DNA of 64,000 nucleotides from Turbatrix aceti (Eukaryota; Nematoda; Chromadorea; Rhabditida; Panagrolaimidae). The notes under the pieces were generated by a model. It made no database searches, was not told the DNA's origin, and was given only the letters and a program-made list of their open reading frames with translations. The position numbers and the translations under genes were made by a program. The DNA lies in the NCBI GenBank assembly GCA_963969345.1, contig OZ017770.1:6023246-6087245 (forward strand). Direction: 5' to 3'. This document shows positions 45,553 to 59,200 of the stretch, piece after piece. Numbering within the stretch: the first letter of the stretch is position 1; each line of letters begins with the position of its first letter.

Positions 45553-48431
45553 ATGCAGTTATGGATCCTCGTAGCAATAGCGCTGCCTATTCTTCAACTT
45601 GCAAGCGGTCAGCAACATTTCACATGTCCCAAAAAATGCCAGTGCTTTCAAGATCCTGTAGAACGAGACAAAATCATGCACTTGACATGCAAATGGAACA
45701 GTGTTCGTGGTTTTTTCATTACTTAAAACATATTAAAATTATTTATAACTCCTTTTTTTGCTCTTCAGATAGATTCCGAAAGCTTGAGCCATATACGTCA
45801 CTATGACGTAGTCAGAACACTCAAGATTCGATGTAACCCGAAATCGGCTCCGGTGGTGCCGCCACCACGAGCGTTTGCCAGATTAAGATTTCTTGATCGA
45901 CTAGAAATAGACAAGTGCCAACTGCCAAGACTTCCACCTAATTTGTTAGATGTAAGCAGAATACGATGTAATTAGACTTTCCTAAAATTAGAAAATTTTG
46001 CAGGGATTAAACTTTCTCTACAGCCTAATCATAAAAAATGCAGGATTAGAAGAAGTACCACAGAATGCCTTTACTCATTTAACTAATTTAATGTCACTTG
46101 ACTTGTCTGGAAACAAACTTCGACTCGAGCCAAGAGCCCTATCATCACTTTCCAATTTGCTTACCCTGGATTTAAGCAACAACTCAATTACATACGTCTC
46201 CAATGTCCTTACCAATTCCCCCAAACTGAAAGTTGTTTCGTTTAGCAACAACGAAATAGACAGTCTTGATTTTCGAAGGTTTCCAAAAAGTGTCACCGAT
46301 TTGACAATGAGAAACAACAAGCTCAAGACAATTCACTCTTTTGCAGAATCTGCACAGTAAGCCCTTCTACAACAACAAAAAACAGCAATACAGTGCTAAC
46401 TTTTGCAGGAATTTACAAAGATTAGACCTCTCGGGTAACAATATGGAATTTATCGCCGCATCAGGCTCGATCAACCAACTGCCAACAAATCTTAACGTGT
46501 TAGACCTCAGCGAAAACGATATCGAGACTATCGAAGAAGGATCATTTAAAAACATGGAAAAACTTTCCATGGTAGATTTAAGGTATATATTTAAAGTCTC
46601 AGTTCAACAGGGATGCAAAGTACAATGGTTTCAGGAATAACAACATTCATGAAATCACCGAGGCATCACTCGAAATTAAACGCACCCAATTTCGGGTACA
46701 ATTGTACATGGCAGGTAATCCTCTAAAGTGCAACTGTGAAAACTACTGGATTTTGCAGCCGCAAAGCAAGGTTTTTTTGCCTTTGTGTTTATCTGTTTTA
46801 CATGTTTTTTGTTTCAGAAGTCGCCGGTGATTGCGGATATATCCAACGTTACCTGCCATCATATTCTCGACAGTTCCCGAGTTGTAAGCCTCATGGATAC
46901 TCACCTCATGTCAGGGTTCCTGTGCAAGTATGACTCAAACTGTCTCGAGGGCTGTCATTGTTGCGCTCAAAAACACGAGGGACTCTGCTCGTGCTACCGG
47001 TCTTGTCCCGTAGGATGTCATTGCTTCGGAAGCGCCGGCGCTACCGCCCACAAGGTTTGAACGCGTTCATTTGTTATGCTACATAATTTTCATCTTTCAG
47101 TTAGGCCAGAATGTCGTTACATGTCATAACGTCAGAGTGGACCGCATGCAATACGTGCCAGACAGCGTGACAGAACTTCATCTGCCGGAGTCAATGTGGC
47201 GTGACAGAGGACTCGATCTGCTTGGTACCAAAGACCAATTGCAACTGCTCAATTTATCGGGCAACAGTATTGAATTTCTCAACAAAACCTTCATGAATCA
47301 ATTTCCCAGGCTGACATTGCTGGATTTATCTTCAAACAGACTCAAAACCATTAAAATCGACGATTTACAGGAACTCAAAGTACTCAGAACGTTGAACATC
47401 AAAAATAACGAATTTACTGATTTCAATGAAGATAGTATTCAGCTTTTAGACCGCTTAAACGAAATTTCGTTAAGTGGCAACAAGAACACATTTAGCTGCG
47501 AATGTGATAGAGAGCAGCGAACGCTTTTTCAACGCTGGCTCAGAAAAAAACCAAATCAACAAAAAGTAACCTTGCTGCTTGTTTTATCCTCTTCTCTATG
47601 AAACATGACGTTTTAGATCCTGGATTATAAAAACATTACGTGCTATAGCGTGACGTATGGGACCGTCCCTTTTTATCGGATGGATGACAGCGAAGAAGAT
47701 ACTCTGTGCCCACAAAAAACAACTACTCCTGCAACAACGACTAAGCAGCCTTCCGGCGACGAAACAGATGACGAGAACGAAGAGGAAGAAGAAGATGAAA
47801 AAGAAACAAACGAGGCGGATAAAGATATGGATACGAACGAAGAAAATAACAATGATAATGCAAGGAAACGAAAGTTGAAGGATAAAACAACAAAGAAAAA
47901 AGATAAATCAAATTTGGGCGCGGACGAAGACGAACGAATGGTTGTTGATGAAGTATACGATCCGTACGCCGTTCCCACAAAAATTATCGATGTCATAACA
48001 AAAATTTCTACGTCAACAAGACCGGTGACTACGGAGACAGAAGAAGACGGCGAAGAATCGGATAGGATATTGAGAAAATACGTAAGTCGAGAAATGATTG
48101 TGCAAAATGCAAAAAAAAAATATGTTTTTGTAGGCGCCAAACAGCAAAGCAATAAGATCGAAGGCGAGAGAGCACACGACCCCCTCGCCGCGAAGAGACA
48201 TCGATTCCCACGTCTTGTTTTCGGTCCTCTTGATTTTTCTGTTGGTCATCGTCATTGCCCTCATCTGTGCCATTGCCTCCACTATTTATTACAGGTGTGT
48301 CCATGCCATGGTGTTCAAATAACGCACATATACCAAGTTGCAGGTTAATTCGTCCAGATCGGTATGACGTACACAAAGTACGTGAAAATTCTGTACCCGC
48401 TGACGAAGCGATTCCACTTAATAATAATTAA
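45553..48431 (+). CDS. Toll-like leucine-rich-repeat receptor lacking a TIR domain
   Basis: Exons are 45553-45702, 45769-45951, 46004-46356, 46409-46582, 46635-46770, 46818-47054, 47101-47565, 47617-48081, 48134-48294 and 48344-48431 (803 residues). A signal peptide (LWILVAIALPILQLASG) and a Cys-rich LRRNT (CPKKCQCF) precede a first LRR block (LTNLMSLDLSGNKL, LSNLLTLDLSNNSI). An LRRCT (CNCENYWIL) follows. Next comes the Toll hallmark FLCKYDSNCLEGCHCC with CSCYRSCPVGCHCF, a second LRR block, a second LRRCT (FSCECDREQ), about 130 acidic/Lys-rich residues and one transmembrane helix (LFSVLLIFLLVIVIALICAI). The cytoplasmic tail is only about 30 residues, ending IPLNNN, so no TIR signalling domain is encoded. 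It could be an adhesion or decoy receptor (inference). Confidence 0.85.
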
Positions 48432-48759
48432 TTTGCGAATATAGAAGAGATTCCTGGCAATTGTTTTATTATCAGAGTAAATTGTTTTTGACCGTGAGGA
48501 TGGAAGGTTGTGCAGAAATGTCATCCGTAAACCAGTTTATCACCTAAGAAAAATCCATGCAAACCGAAGCAGGAAAAAATAAGGTCAGCATTCCGAAATC
48601 AGAAAAAGCGATTTTGGCGATTATCGCAACCCGTTTTTGACGCCTTGCCACCCAAAGTCATTCTTTTGCTTACTTTATCTATTTTATCTATCTGCCGAAA
48701 AAAACTTGTGTTATTGTTCGATTTTGGACAAAAAACGACCTGCTATGAAAAACGACGGC

Positions 48760-48765
48760 AATAAA
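48760..48765 (+). terminator. Poly(A) signal between the Toll-like and GT43 genes
   Basis: AATAAA, 329 bp after the Toll-like stop and about 62 bp before a T-rich acceptor (AG at 48826-48827). This is the spacing seen at nematode operon junctions. Confidence 0.4.
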
Positions 48766-48854
48766 TCCATCGAAAAAAGTATGCTCTTTTCATATCTTTC
48801 TTTTTCATAGTTGCACTGTTTTTTTAGCATGCGATACAGCTTCGCACTCCTTAG

Positions 48855-50054
48855 ATGGAAACGAACCACCGAGCGACCTTTACGCATCGTTGTTGGAAAC
48901 AACGGACAATGATAATGGCAAGTTTGCTGTTGTGGTGTACAATGTACAAAGGTCAGCTATGTATGACATACTTTTTTTAAGATCACCGCATACATTCTCA
49001 AACTGCCTGGAAGGGCAGAAGAGTGGTTTTGGCTTTTCTAAGTGCTGCCGTGGTTTTAGTGCTCTGCAGTACATTTAACGATAAGTAAGCGGGATGAGGT
49101 CGATCGTATAGGGCCCTATTAATGGTCTCTTTACAGCGTAATCACGTCAAAGCCAACCGCTGTGCCAAGCAGCAACAAAAAAATTATCGTAATTACACCC
49201 ACACATCGCAGGCACACTCGTCTTGCAGATCTGGTGAGGTAAATTGTACAAGAAACGGAACAGGTGCAGGTTCATTGTTCCTTGTTCTTTCTTGCAGACT
49301 TAAAAACACGCTGATTGGTGTTCCGAACGTTTATTGGATTGTGGTGGAGGACGGATTGACCCCTGCACTGTCAGTCGAGCGCATCCTTCGTCTTTCCGGT
49401 TTGGAATACACGTATTTCGGTCGAAAGACAAAGCCTGGTTACCCAAGTGAGAAACTGAAATGCAAACGACATCTGAAATACCGTACATTTTCAGGACGAG
49501 GATGGTATCAGCGTGATGAAGCCATTCAATACCTCCGTGCGAATCACAAAGCCATTTTGGGCCGTTCTAGCCGTGGTGTTGTATATTTTGCCGACGATGA
49601 CAATTCCTATGACACGCGCCTCTTCAACGAATACATCCGGAATGTAAAAAAAATGGGCACCTGGGCTGTTGGATTGGTCGGTGGGGCTGCAATTGAGTCA
49701 CCCCAGGTTGAGAACGGCAAGGTCGTCGGCTGGAACGTTGAGTGGAACCCCCAGAGACGCTTTGCAACAGACATGGCAGGTTTTGCCATTTCAACAGACG
49801 TTCTCCTCCATTCCTCCGCTTTGTTTGGTCAACAATGCAAGAAAGGCCGGGGTGCCCCGGAAACGTGCTTCATCGAAGCCCTTGGACTGGAGCCAACAGA
49901 CTTGGAGCCATTTGGCTACGAACCCGTCGACACCGATCGACTCGATTCCGAAAATGCAACCGCGAAGAAGGAAGTGCTCGTTTGGCACACAAAGACCAAA
50001 GAGGCTAATTTTGACAAGCGAAAAGTAGATTTTTATGGGTACAGTGTTGAATAA
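48855..50054 (+). CDS. GT43 beta-1,3-glucuronosyltransferase (SQV-8/GlcAT-like)
   Basis: Exons are 48855-48951, 48982-49084, 49137-49238, 49298-49446 and 49495-50054 (336 residues; human B3GAT3 has 335). GT43 enzymes transfer GlcUA from UDP-GlcUA, including the last step of the proteoglycan linker made in the Golgi. It is a type II membrane protein: a short N terminus, one helix (VVLAFLSAAVVLVLCSTF), a stem, then IIVITPTHRRHTRLADLVRL, VYWIVVEDG, and the donor-binding DDD motif in GVVYFADDDNSYDTRLF. GWNVEWNPQRRFATDMAGFA and the C-terminal VLVWHTKTKEA follow. The N-terminal exon is the least certain; the first ATG after the acceptor (48829) is out of frame. The 48 bp intron 49447-49494 is a stop-free multiple of three; splicing it gives PGYPRRGWYQRDEA, which matches the family better. 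The specific paralogue (sqv-8 or a glct gene) is not decided. Confidence 0.88.
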
Positions 50055-50059
50055 ATTAT

Positions 50060-53000
50060 TACTGAGAAATTCCTAGAAAACGATCAACGAATTAAAATAT
50101 TGCACTAAGTGGTTCAGGTTCACACCTTTCGGCTGGGCCATTAATTTATATTTATTTGATTAGCGGGATCTATTCTAACGTCTAGCGAGTGTTTGGGATA
50201 GTTTATTTACTAATTGACAGCAATTACGGACAAGATTAATGTTCTTTCGACAAGTCTGATTGCGACACGAGTCTTTTCCTGCTTTTTTCAAATTCCTTGC
50301 CATTCCCTTGTTTCCCCGGGGCAAAATGGATTTTAACTGCACCTGTTTATTTTGTTGGGGTGTTACTTTTAGAAGGTCTGTAACTTTGGGCATGCTCATG
50401 CTGTTGTCTCGAGACCGACGCAGGAGTGCAATTTTGCTCAAGGCCTTTTAATTTTAAGACGAAATTTTTGAAATTATAGCATTTTCTCGCTTTCCTTTAT
50501 TGTCGCGGTCTGGCATTATTTGCCCAGATTTGCACAATAAAAGCAATTTTGATTTGGATTCATTATCGGTGCGCAGGGTGGCGGAAGGCTGTCGTCGAAG
50601 AGTTCTGAATGGCGCACAACTGTCAGGGATGCCCCTGAGATGCCATGTGATTTGTTTATCTCTTGTGCATTGCTCGTCAAATTTTGTTCATCCTTAAATA
50701 GACAAATACAGGGTCTGCTGTAGTGACCTTTTTGACACCGTTATTTCTGTGCATGGTATGCCGTAGAAAAACTAAGCGCTGATAAAGGCGCGCAATCCTT
50801 CTCTGTTTCCCAGCAAGCAACAAATACCATGTAAGAACAGTCAGTCAGTTGTGAGCTGGGTGGTTTGAAGAACTGTTGCGCTGTATACTTGACCGCTTAC
50901 AACCTCGTATTTCCTAGCTAGAAACAATCAGGCGGCTTGCGCTTCTGCTCTATTGAGACACTCGATCGCATAGAACTTAAAGGGTGCTTGTTGCGCTTCT
51001 GACCAGGACCACACGCGTACAGGGGGAAGGGGGGGGGTGTCTCCCACTCTCGCAACTTCTGTTTTACAGCCTCTTTTACACTTTATGTGACCGATCTATG
51101 GCCAAAAACGGGAAGGGTCAACAGACCCACTTGCTGACAATTTCCTTCTATGGCATACGCTCACTTCTGAGTCCCAAAATTTATGATCAGCCGCGGAGGG
51201 TCGTAAATTCGTTTTATCCCTCTCTACATTCAATCTCATCTTCCACGCCATTCGCGAGACAAAAAAATGAACCGTACCTATGCGAAAGCTCGCAAGAGTG
51301 GCAGATATGAGTGTTTCATGTTGCCTTTCTTTGTACCGCATTTTTTTGCATTCATTCACAAATCCCGCGAACTTTTGGACGCGTTGGGACGTGGCATCGC
51401 GTAAAAACGCTTTATTAAATTTTCTCCCGAAATCAATGGGTTAAAGCTGTGCTCTGCTTTCATTCCTTTTTTTGCACTTACTGGTAAATGTATCTTGTTT
51501 TGCATTGTATGCTTTAGGATAAAGCCGTGTTGTGTTTTTGTGTCAGCTCTGGGGAGATTTTGGATGAGTGGGGTCAACAGGCGCCAACTTTTCACTCTTC
51601 TCATCTGTAACTGTCACTAACAGTGTGGGTGTATGAAAAAGACCACCCTCAAAAAGTACAAAGCTTGTCTTTGGTTTTTCATAATTCATAGACACATCCA
51701 AAGTACGACAGAAAAAAGATATTAGGATACATTATTTTGACCCGAGGAGTGTCGCTGTCAAATCGCTCCATTCTTCACCTTGTGCTTCTTTTGTCCCGCG
51801 TAAACCCCTTTGTTTTGTTTTCGGTTGACGGCGGATACACGATACCTTTTAGGCATTCAGGCATGCATGTATATACACCTTTCGTAGTACAGGTGTTAAT
51901 AGGTAGTTGTTGTCAAAGTAGTGTCTTTGTGCCGAGGTGCAGATTTCTCCAAGAGTCTGTTAATGTGCTATTTATATACTCCGGAACCTGGAGTTTATAT
52001 TTTTATAATATTTTATTTTTTTGTACTCAGGGCACGGCCTGAGGCTGTTAATTTGCATTTGTGCATAAGTTTTTGACAACAATAAATTTCTTGAGCCTCT
52101 TTGAAGAAGAGGATTGGGTCTTTTGGTCTCTGAATGCTTTTTGACCCACAAAAGCGGGAAAAGCACGCCAATTTCATTAAACGCAATATGAAAACCGTTT
52201 CATTCCATCCGTTTTACAAATTGTCATTCGCCGCGGCAGCCGTCAGTCATCACCAAAGGCTGATTACAATTACAACGCTTTAGGAATCATCCTTTTCGCG
52301 TCTTCCGCGATGTTACTGTCGTTATTCATCATACTTGCACGTTTGCTCACAGTTTGATGAATTTTTAAATCGTGAGCTAACACCCCCCCATCTGTCGGCA
52401 ATTTCTGATTATTTGCACGCGATCAAATAATAGCTTTACGTGCTTTTCTCTCGTAGCTCTCGTATTTGACTGACTTTGTCTTTCCCTCGATTCCCTCCCC
52501 CATTAGTCACTGACCAAGTTACCGCCATGTTCGGTCGTTGCCCAAAATACCTCGCATTGGTCCACCACAGAGCAAACAGAATGCGGATTGCGCGAGCACT
52601 GGCCTCCCTTCTTATTGTCTTTTTTCAAAACATTCTCGACGAAAAGCAGGTTGCGAATACGCCATTACGGAGTCAGCTGATTTTCGATCATTCATTGGCA
52701 TCGGACCGGGATTTCATTCATGTGCCATATGGCCAAGTCTGCTGGTGTGTCTCATATGCCGCTTTTTCCATGCCAATCACTGACTGTCGCTTTTTTGAAG
52801 TGTGTCATCTTCGCTCAAGTGCCCTTTGTGACCCATTAAGCGATCACTTTAAGATGTATTGTGTTTACTTCCGTTTTCAATTAAACGTGTTCAAAAAGTG
52901 TTTCTTGAAAGTCATTCTAATTTTCATCTTACGCAAATAAAAAACAATGCCTGAAAAAAATTATGACACGTGTTTTTCATAATGGCTAAAAAATAGAGTG

Positions 53001-56000
53001 TGGTTGTTTTTTTTTGGACGAGCGTCCTTGCCCACACGGACCAGGATCTTGTCATGCTCCTTGTAACACCGATAATTGAAGTGCAGCGATTTTTGGCGCG
53101 TCTGTTCTGTTCGGCGGTGCGTGTTTTTTCCATGTTCATATAGTTTTAACGCTCACATCAGTCTTTCGCTCGAACAGAGTAATGCTTGTCACTCTTTTCT
53201 CATCTGAATCATAGAAAAAGGCGTGAGTAAGAATCATCCCGATCACGAGAGTCGTGTCCACTAGGTACTTGCGTTTTAAAACAAACAATTGCAGCGTTTC
53301 TCACATCGCCATTGGCCGCTGTAAGCGATTTTGCGCAGCTTATCGGCAACAGACGGAAGGCTGTTTCTCAGCGCTATTCTTGCGCCCCACTGACCATCAC
53401 GGGAAGAAAACTTTCGCTTCTACAATCCCCATTTGTTTCTTTGGTGGTCCTTTCCAACCGGCAATACCGACAATTCTTCCAATGTTCTTCGGTCAAACCC
53501 GCGGTGGTCTCTAACATATTTCACGCATGCCGTTGAATTGTAGCTGCACCAATCGCCAGTCCGTCATATCCGCAAGTACTACAGAATGTAAGTCCAATGC
53601 CACCCGCGATCGCGGAGCGGCTTTTTCTGATTGATTGCTAGGCTGACTTCAAAGCTTTATGACTTTAACTCATTCATTGTCTGTGTTGCGCTATTTGACC
53701 GCGCTAATGACCGCGATCTGAGCTTTATTAATACCCAGCCCAAAAAAGTCGGTATCAAATGTTGCCGGAAATGAGGGGTAATGTTTAGCGCCTAGTTGGT
53801 ATCGAATGTTGACTCAAGTTCTTGCCAATACCAAAGCCTGAAAAGTAAAAAAGACAAGAAAGGATAGGCTCCTTCCTCTTTGCTTACGAAACAGAAAGGG
53901 AAACCGACCTTGCTTACTTCAAAGCGTGGCATTAGACATGACCCTGTGTGGTTAATCCCTTTTACTGGGCTAAGGCGTTGAGCAATCCACGATCCTGAGC
54001 ACCGCAGACCTTACAGACCCCGAATTCTACGCAACAAATTCATGGGCTCACGAAAAACAATGCCAGACGTCAGTCATGCGTATGGAGGAGGATTGCTTTT
54101 CTTTCTTTATTTTTTTGGGAGAAAGGGGGACATGACGAAGAACATGTAAATGGGTCTTTTAATTAATACTTGTCACCTGCTACGATGGGCTTTAATAGTG
54201 ACTTGACAAAAAAATATGCAAATTCAGTAATACTATCCAGGGAGAACACAGAGTGTGTCAAAAAAATGTGTTTGGAAACGATCCGGCAACGCAATGATTT
54301 AGTGTCGTTCGCGACCGGGCAGCCGGCATGAGAGCAGGATACCGTGGGAGGCATCATTGCGCTCTGCCACCCGTCTTCCATTATGCGTAAGGGTCTCATT
54401 TTGATCCTTTGGCCTGTATCTGTATCTGCGTTTTCTGCATTAGCGGAAGCGTAATTCAATCTGGCTTAAAAAAAGTCCTTCAACCTGTGGAGTCAAGGCG
54501 TTAGCTTTGCAGTTTTGGTGACGCCTTGTATCTTGTTACATGTTAGAAGAATCTTTTTCTCCACTTGATGGGATTTGGGAGCACGTCATATTTTACTTCA
54601 TTCTTCACAGACTTCTTTCATTTTTTATAGAATTCATTTTTTGTATAATGCACCGTATCGTGCAAAAAACATCTTTTATAGTTCGCCGGAATGACCTCTA
54701 CTTCAGTTCACTTCCGCTCATGCGAGCTGTTCTTTTTAGTGCCTTTATGATGTTCCTAAAAAAAACAGCATGTTCGTCTGTTCATGAGATCAATTTGGTG
54801 TTCTTCGTTTCCCGCATGCCAATGATTGGGGCAGCACGCTTTAGGTAGTACCACTTTTTGTTTCGCGCTGGGCTTATTTGATTCACACGGATTTATGAGG
54901 CTTTCCAATACACTTGCTTCATCATTCCCATCATCATCATGCCCGCCGCCGTCGTACAAAGTATCCTTGATGCGCGCGAAAGACAGTTGCCAGCATCACC
55001 ACTTGAGGCACACTTTATTTCAGAACGGCATCGTGCATATTTTCGCTGATTGCACACTCATTTGTCTGCCAACCAGGCTTGTTAATCCGTGTTGGATTGA
55101 GGCAATTGCTTTAAGGCAGGATTGCGCTTCCTTTTCTTTATTTTCGTCTATTTTTGATTGGTCTTCAGTACTTTGCTTCAACACTGCATTGTTTTTTTTG
55201 GACAACACAGCGATCTTCATGCGAACCAAGCTTTTTTTACAACACCGGCACGACAAAGGGTCGGTTGTTATGAAAAGACACTGAATGAGGCATGTCCGGG
55301 TGCTAGGCACTATAGTATCCTGCTGTTTTTTTTGCTGAACGCATATACTCACTACTTTAGGCCACTTTTCTTCAACACATTTGCATCTCATCGCCTTTTT
55401 TCGCGCTTTGATGATTTCTTCCTAAAAAAATGTTTTAACTTTGGGCAGATTGGCTTATTCTCCTCCTTAACAGATTCCCAATTGAAATTATGTAAACAAA
55501 GTGTCACCAAAGCCGGCACAAGTGTTTGCAATGGTGTTGACATGAAAGGGCACTAGGGCGTTGTCCTGGTGTTCCATTCTTGATTTCGAATGATATATTT
55601 CTATGATGCGTGATTTCCTTACCTCTTCGCGTGACCAGATACCCCCAACCGTCTTTTTGACAGTAGCAGGAGTAAATTGAAGGTGACATAGCGGCTGTTG
55701 ATGCGGTCGTATCCGACCCATTACCCACCACCATCGCCTGTGAGAAGGCAATCGTCGTGGTTTCGTCATGTTATGCGGCGATGCCTTGTACTTGTTTTTC
55801 GGAGGTTTCTTCATGAAGATGTTTTTGAGGTGACCGGTAAGTATACCTTTAAACGATTACTCATGTGTCGCTCAAACAATGCCAAATGTCAATGCACGAA
55901 TCTGCAGTAAATACAAGTTTGCCATTTGCTTGAAAATGTGTTTCTCAGAAGATCAATCTGCTGCTGCCATTCTGCCTCTCATTACGCGTTCCGAGCTATC

Positions 56001-56289
56001 AGTCTGATTTCTTGCTGTGCAAACATTTTCAGAGTTATGCGAGGGAACTAGCTTTTTGTCCGGTAAAGTCCTGCAGGGAGCTTCACTTAAGTTGATATAT
56101 TGTAAGAGCGCGTCGATTGCGCGAGGGCTACTACAAGAGGTCTACAGCGCGCATCAATACCGATGAAGATGTGCGAGAGTCAAATGCGCTGCTTTGTTGG
56201 TCTTAGCTTCGCTGCGATCTGATTATTTCAAATTTCTTCGTTTTTCACTCGGCTAATTCATTCCGGGCTAGTAGTAAATATTTTGTACC
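50060..56289. other. Intergenic region upstream of the GRIP gene, no supported gene
   Basis: Several open frames of 100-155 codons occur (largest 52476-52940, +) but none shows a domain, consistent splicing or family resemblance. An AATAAA at 50050-50055 overlaps the GT43 stop codon, and another at about 50537 may serve that gene. Confidence 0.45.
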
Positions 56290-59200
56290 ATGAATTGCAC
56301 GAGGCCATCGTCACCTGCTGATGATTCGGATTGCCTCTTTGGTGCATCGCTTGTCAAATCCTTTACCATGGATTTTGTCTCCGACGACGAAGCTGCGCCT
56401 TCTGCGTCATCGATAACTGATATGGACGGACTGTTTCTCGGCAGAAGCTCAATGTCCCACTCCTGCCTCGTTAACAACGAGAAGCACGATTTTTTTAAAC
56501 GCCTTTGGACTCGACGTCGGCGAAAAGTGGAGCGTCGCATCACTTTGCCCGTGAACTACGTTCCAAATTTTTCTCGTCCCTTTAGGAAGCACACGCTGCC
56601 CTTAGGAGCAGCTAAAAGTCAATTTGACGTTGGCGCGATTGAACGAAAAATAGAACTGGACGAGCTGAATCGCCGAAATTCCATTGGTAATGTCTCTTTT
56701 TATATTTTTTTACAACTAGCCACTTGGTCATTTTTTCTATTCTGTCAAAAATTTAAAGTCGAGTTACAAGTAGTTCGAAGCATCTGGTGGGTCAGTGCGA
56801 CGGCAAAGGGAGGAGGTAGTGATGATCATAGTCGTTCCGATCCTGCTGTTTTCCTTGAACACGCTTCAAAAACATTACATTGTTCAAGAGTCCGATGGCC
56901 GGTGCCAGCACCGCTTTATACTTATAACGTAAACTACTGGTCTGCTGCTTGTTCCATCCCGCTAATCTTTCTTTTTTTTGCGACCAACACGCAAAAAAAT
57001 CAAAAAAAATTTGTTTGTACCTCGTCTTGTTTGAGTTATAGTTGGCGCTTTTATCTTGATGAACGAATACTTCGCGCAACAATTCACGCATTGATGTGAC
57101 ATGTCACAGCTTCCGGTATCGCATAAAAAGTTGAAAACGATACGAAGGAAAAAAAGGGCTAACAATTTGATACGGCTCGACTTTGTTTGTCGCACATTTC
57201 TCTTTTAAAAATTAAACAGCAGGCCGATGGGGTTTTTTTATGCTGACAGCCTATAACAACGGATTTCTTGCTTCTAGATATCATTTATAATACGTATCAT
57301 TTTTTACATTAAAAACCGTAGCGAATGGGAGATAGAAAAGAATGATATTTATCGTTTTTATTGTTGTTTCAAATGAAAACTCTTTATTGCGCGCATTTTT
57401 TTTTCGCACCGCGGCTTCAAGGGAGTGGCATAGACCGGATACAGCTGTAAGATCAGTTGCAATTGTTATTTCGACCACAGCTGTTTATGTTGTATATTTA
57501 CGTGTTAATCCATCACCCAGGTGTCGATTAAAATGTCGAAACCCCCTGGGTAATTTTTATTTAGGGCTTTTTTATCCCTTTTGTTTCAAGATGAAGCCCC
57601 CGTGCTGTTGCTTTGGTCACCAGGCAGCGCCGACAACCTCTCGTCTTTCTGGGGCCTCTGTTCGTCTGGAAGAGAATGGCATTCCACTTACTGGGAATTT
57701 GCCGCTTTATCAGGGATCACGATCTTGTAGAAAAAGCTTCCGTTTTTGGAAAGCAAAGCGGTCTGGAAGGAGTTCGCATGAGCGCTGGCCGGTCACAAAA
57801 GGTCAAGTTTCGATTAGCGCAGCACAGACATTTTTTTCAAATTTTAAATTTTTTTTAATTTTAAAAAGTTAACATAGCTGACCTGATTTTTCATTGTTCA
57901 TGTATAAAATTCTTTTTAGATGACATCAAGGGTCTGGGCTATGACGATGAAGTCTCTGCTGTGAGAAAAAAGTAAGGAATATCGCTTTTCACCCCCTGTT
58001 TTTGTGCACATGACGATAGTGGTCCGATTTTCAGTGACTTAAACGGTAAACGAAAAGCACTTGATTCAACCAAAAACCACTTCCGATCTCGTTCAGTACC
58101 AACAGCAGTCACTCCTCAGTTATGCGGAACGACTACTGTGCTCATCAGAAGACGAACCGGTCAACAACTCGGCCTTGGCATTGCAGGTGAGGGCAGCGCA
58201 TGCAATACAAACCTTTACTTTTTGAGGAAAAAAAACTACTTGTGCGGTTTTGTGTTTATAGGTTTTTGAGTGCCAGTTTTTTTCCTATGACCGTTTTTTA
58301 ACCGACGTTCGCTTTGTTTGGGTTTACCCTTTCGTGTTCATTTTTGAAGCTTTTTGGATAGATTTTAAAGGACAAAATATTTGAAAAGTAACATTTGGTA
58401 AATTTTTTTGGATAGTAAGACAAGAGGCAATCCATACGTGAATGAGGATGATTGCTGTCAATAAAAACAATTTCCTTTCTGTCAATGCCTTTGAGGGCTT
58501 CTGACATTTTGTGCAGAACATTAAGTTTATGCAAATCGCCACAGTCCAAACATGTGTGTGTTGCGCATCAAAATAGTAAGTGCATTATTTTGGCTTGCTT
58601 TAAAGTTCAGTTGTTCTATTTCATTTTTAACGGTTGTATCTTCTTTACGGTCCGGTGCTTCTGCTAGCCTCTTAGTTGCTCAATAAACTGCTGCAAATAC
58701 TTTTTTATGGGGTAATTGTGGCTGGTTAACTAAAAACTAAAAAATAACAACGTTCTATTTATTCTTACGTTTTGTTGACACCATGATGTTTCAGGTGGCG
58801 CGGATCGCTCCATTCCGCCCATAATTTCCTTTCTTAGACCGGGCTTCATCGCCCATCGCTGCGATCAGTTGCAGCCAGGGGAAAGGTGTGTAAGACTTTT
58901 GTATTCAATTCATTGTTGTTTTGTATAAAACGTGCTTGCTTGTAGAATATTGTCTGTCAACAACATACCTGTCAGGCCGCTTACCCACGATCAGATTCTG
59001 ACGGTATTGCGGTCGTCGGGAGACACGGTTAAGCTGGAAATTGAGTACAGCCTTAACGATCCTGTCTTCAATATTCCGAAGAACACAATGCACAAATGCG
59101 CAGAGATTTTGCTCGAAAAAGAAACCGGCGGCTTTGGATTTACGATTCGTGGCGGATCTTATGGTCCCGATCTCGGCAAGGCTAGACCGATAACTATTAC

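Noticed and set aside
48829..48912. First ATG after the GT43 acceptor (27-codon frame)
   Set aside because: It stops at TGA and does not connect in phase with the enzyme. The ATG at 48855 gives an in-phase N terminus of the right length.
52476..52940. 154-codon plus-strand frame
   Set aside because: Several short hydrophobic segments but no recognisable family and no splice structure; composition is like the surrounding DNA.
57342..57872. 176-codon frame within GRIP intron 1
   Set aside because: It cannot be joined in phase to flanking exons through plausible splice sites and shows no domain.
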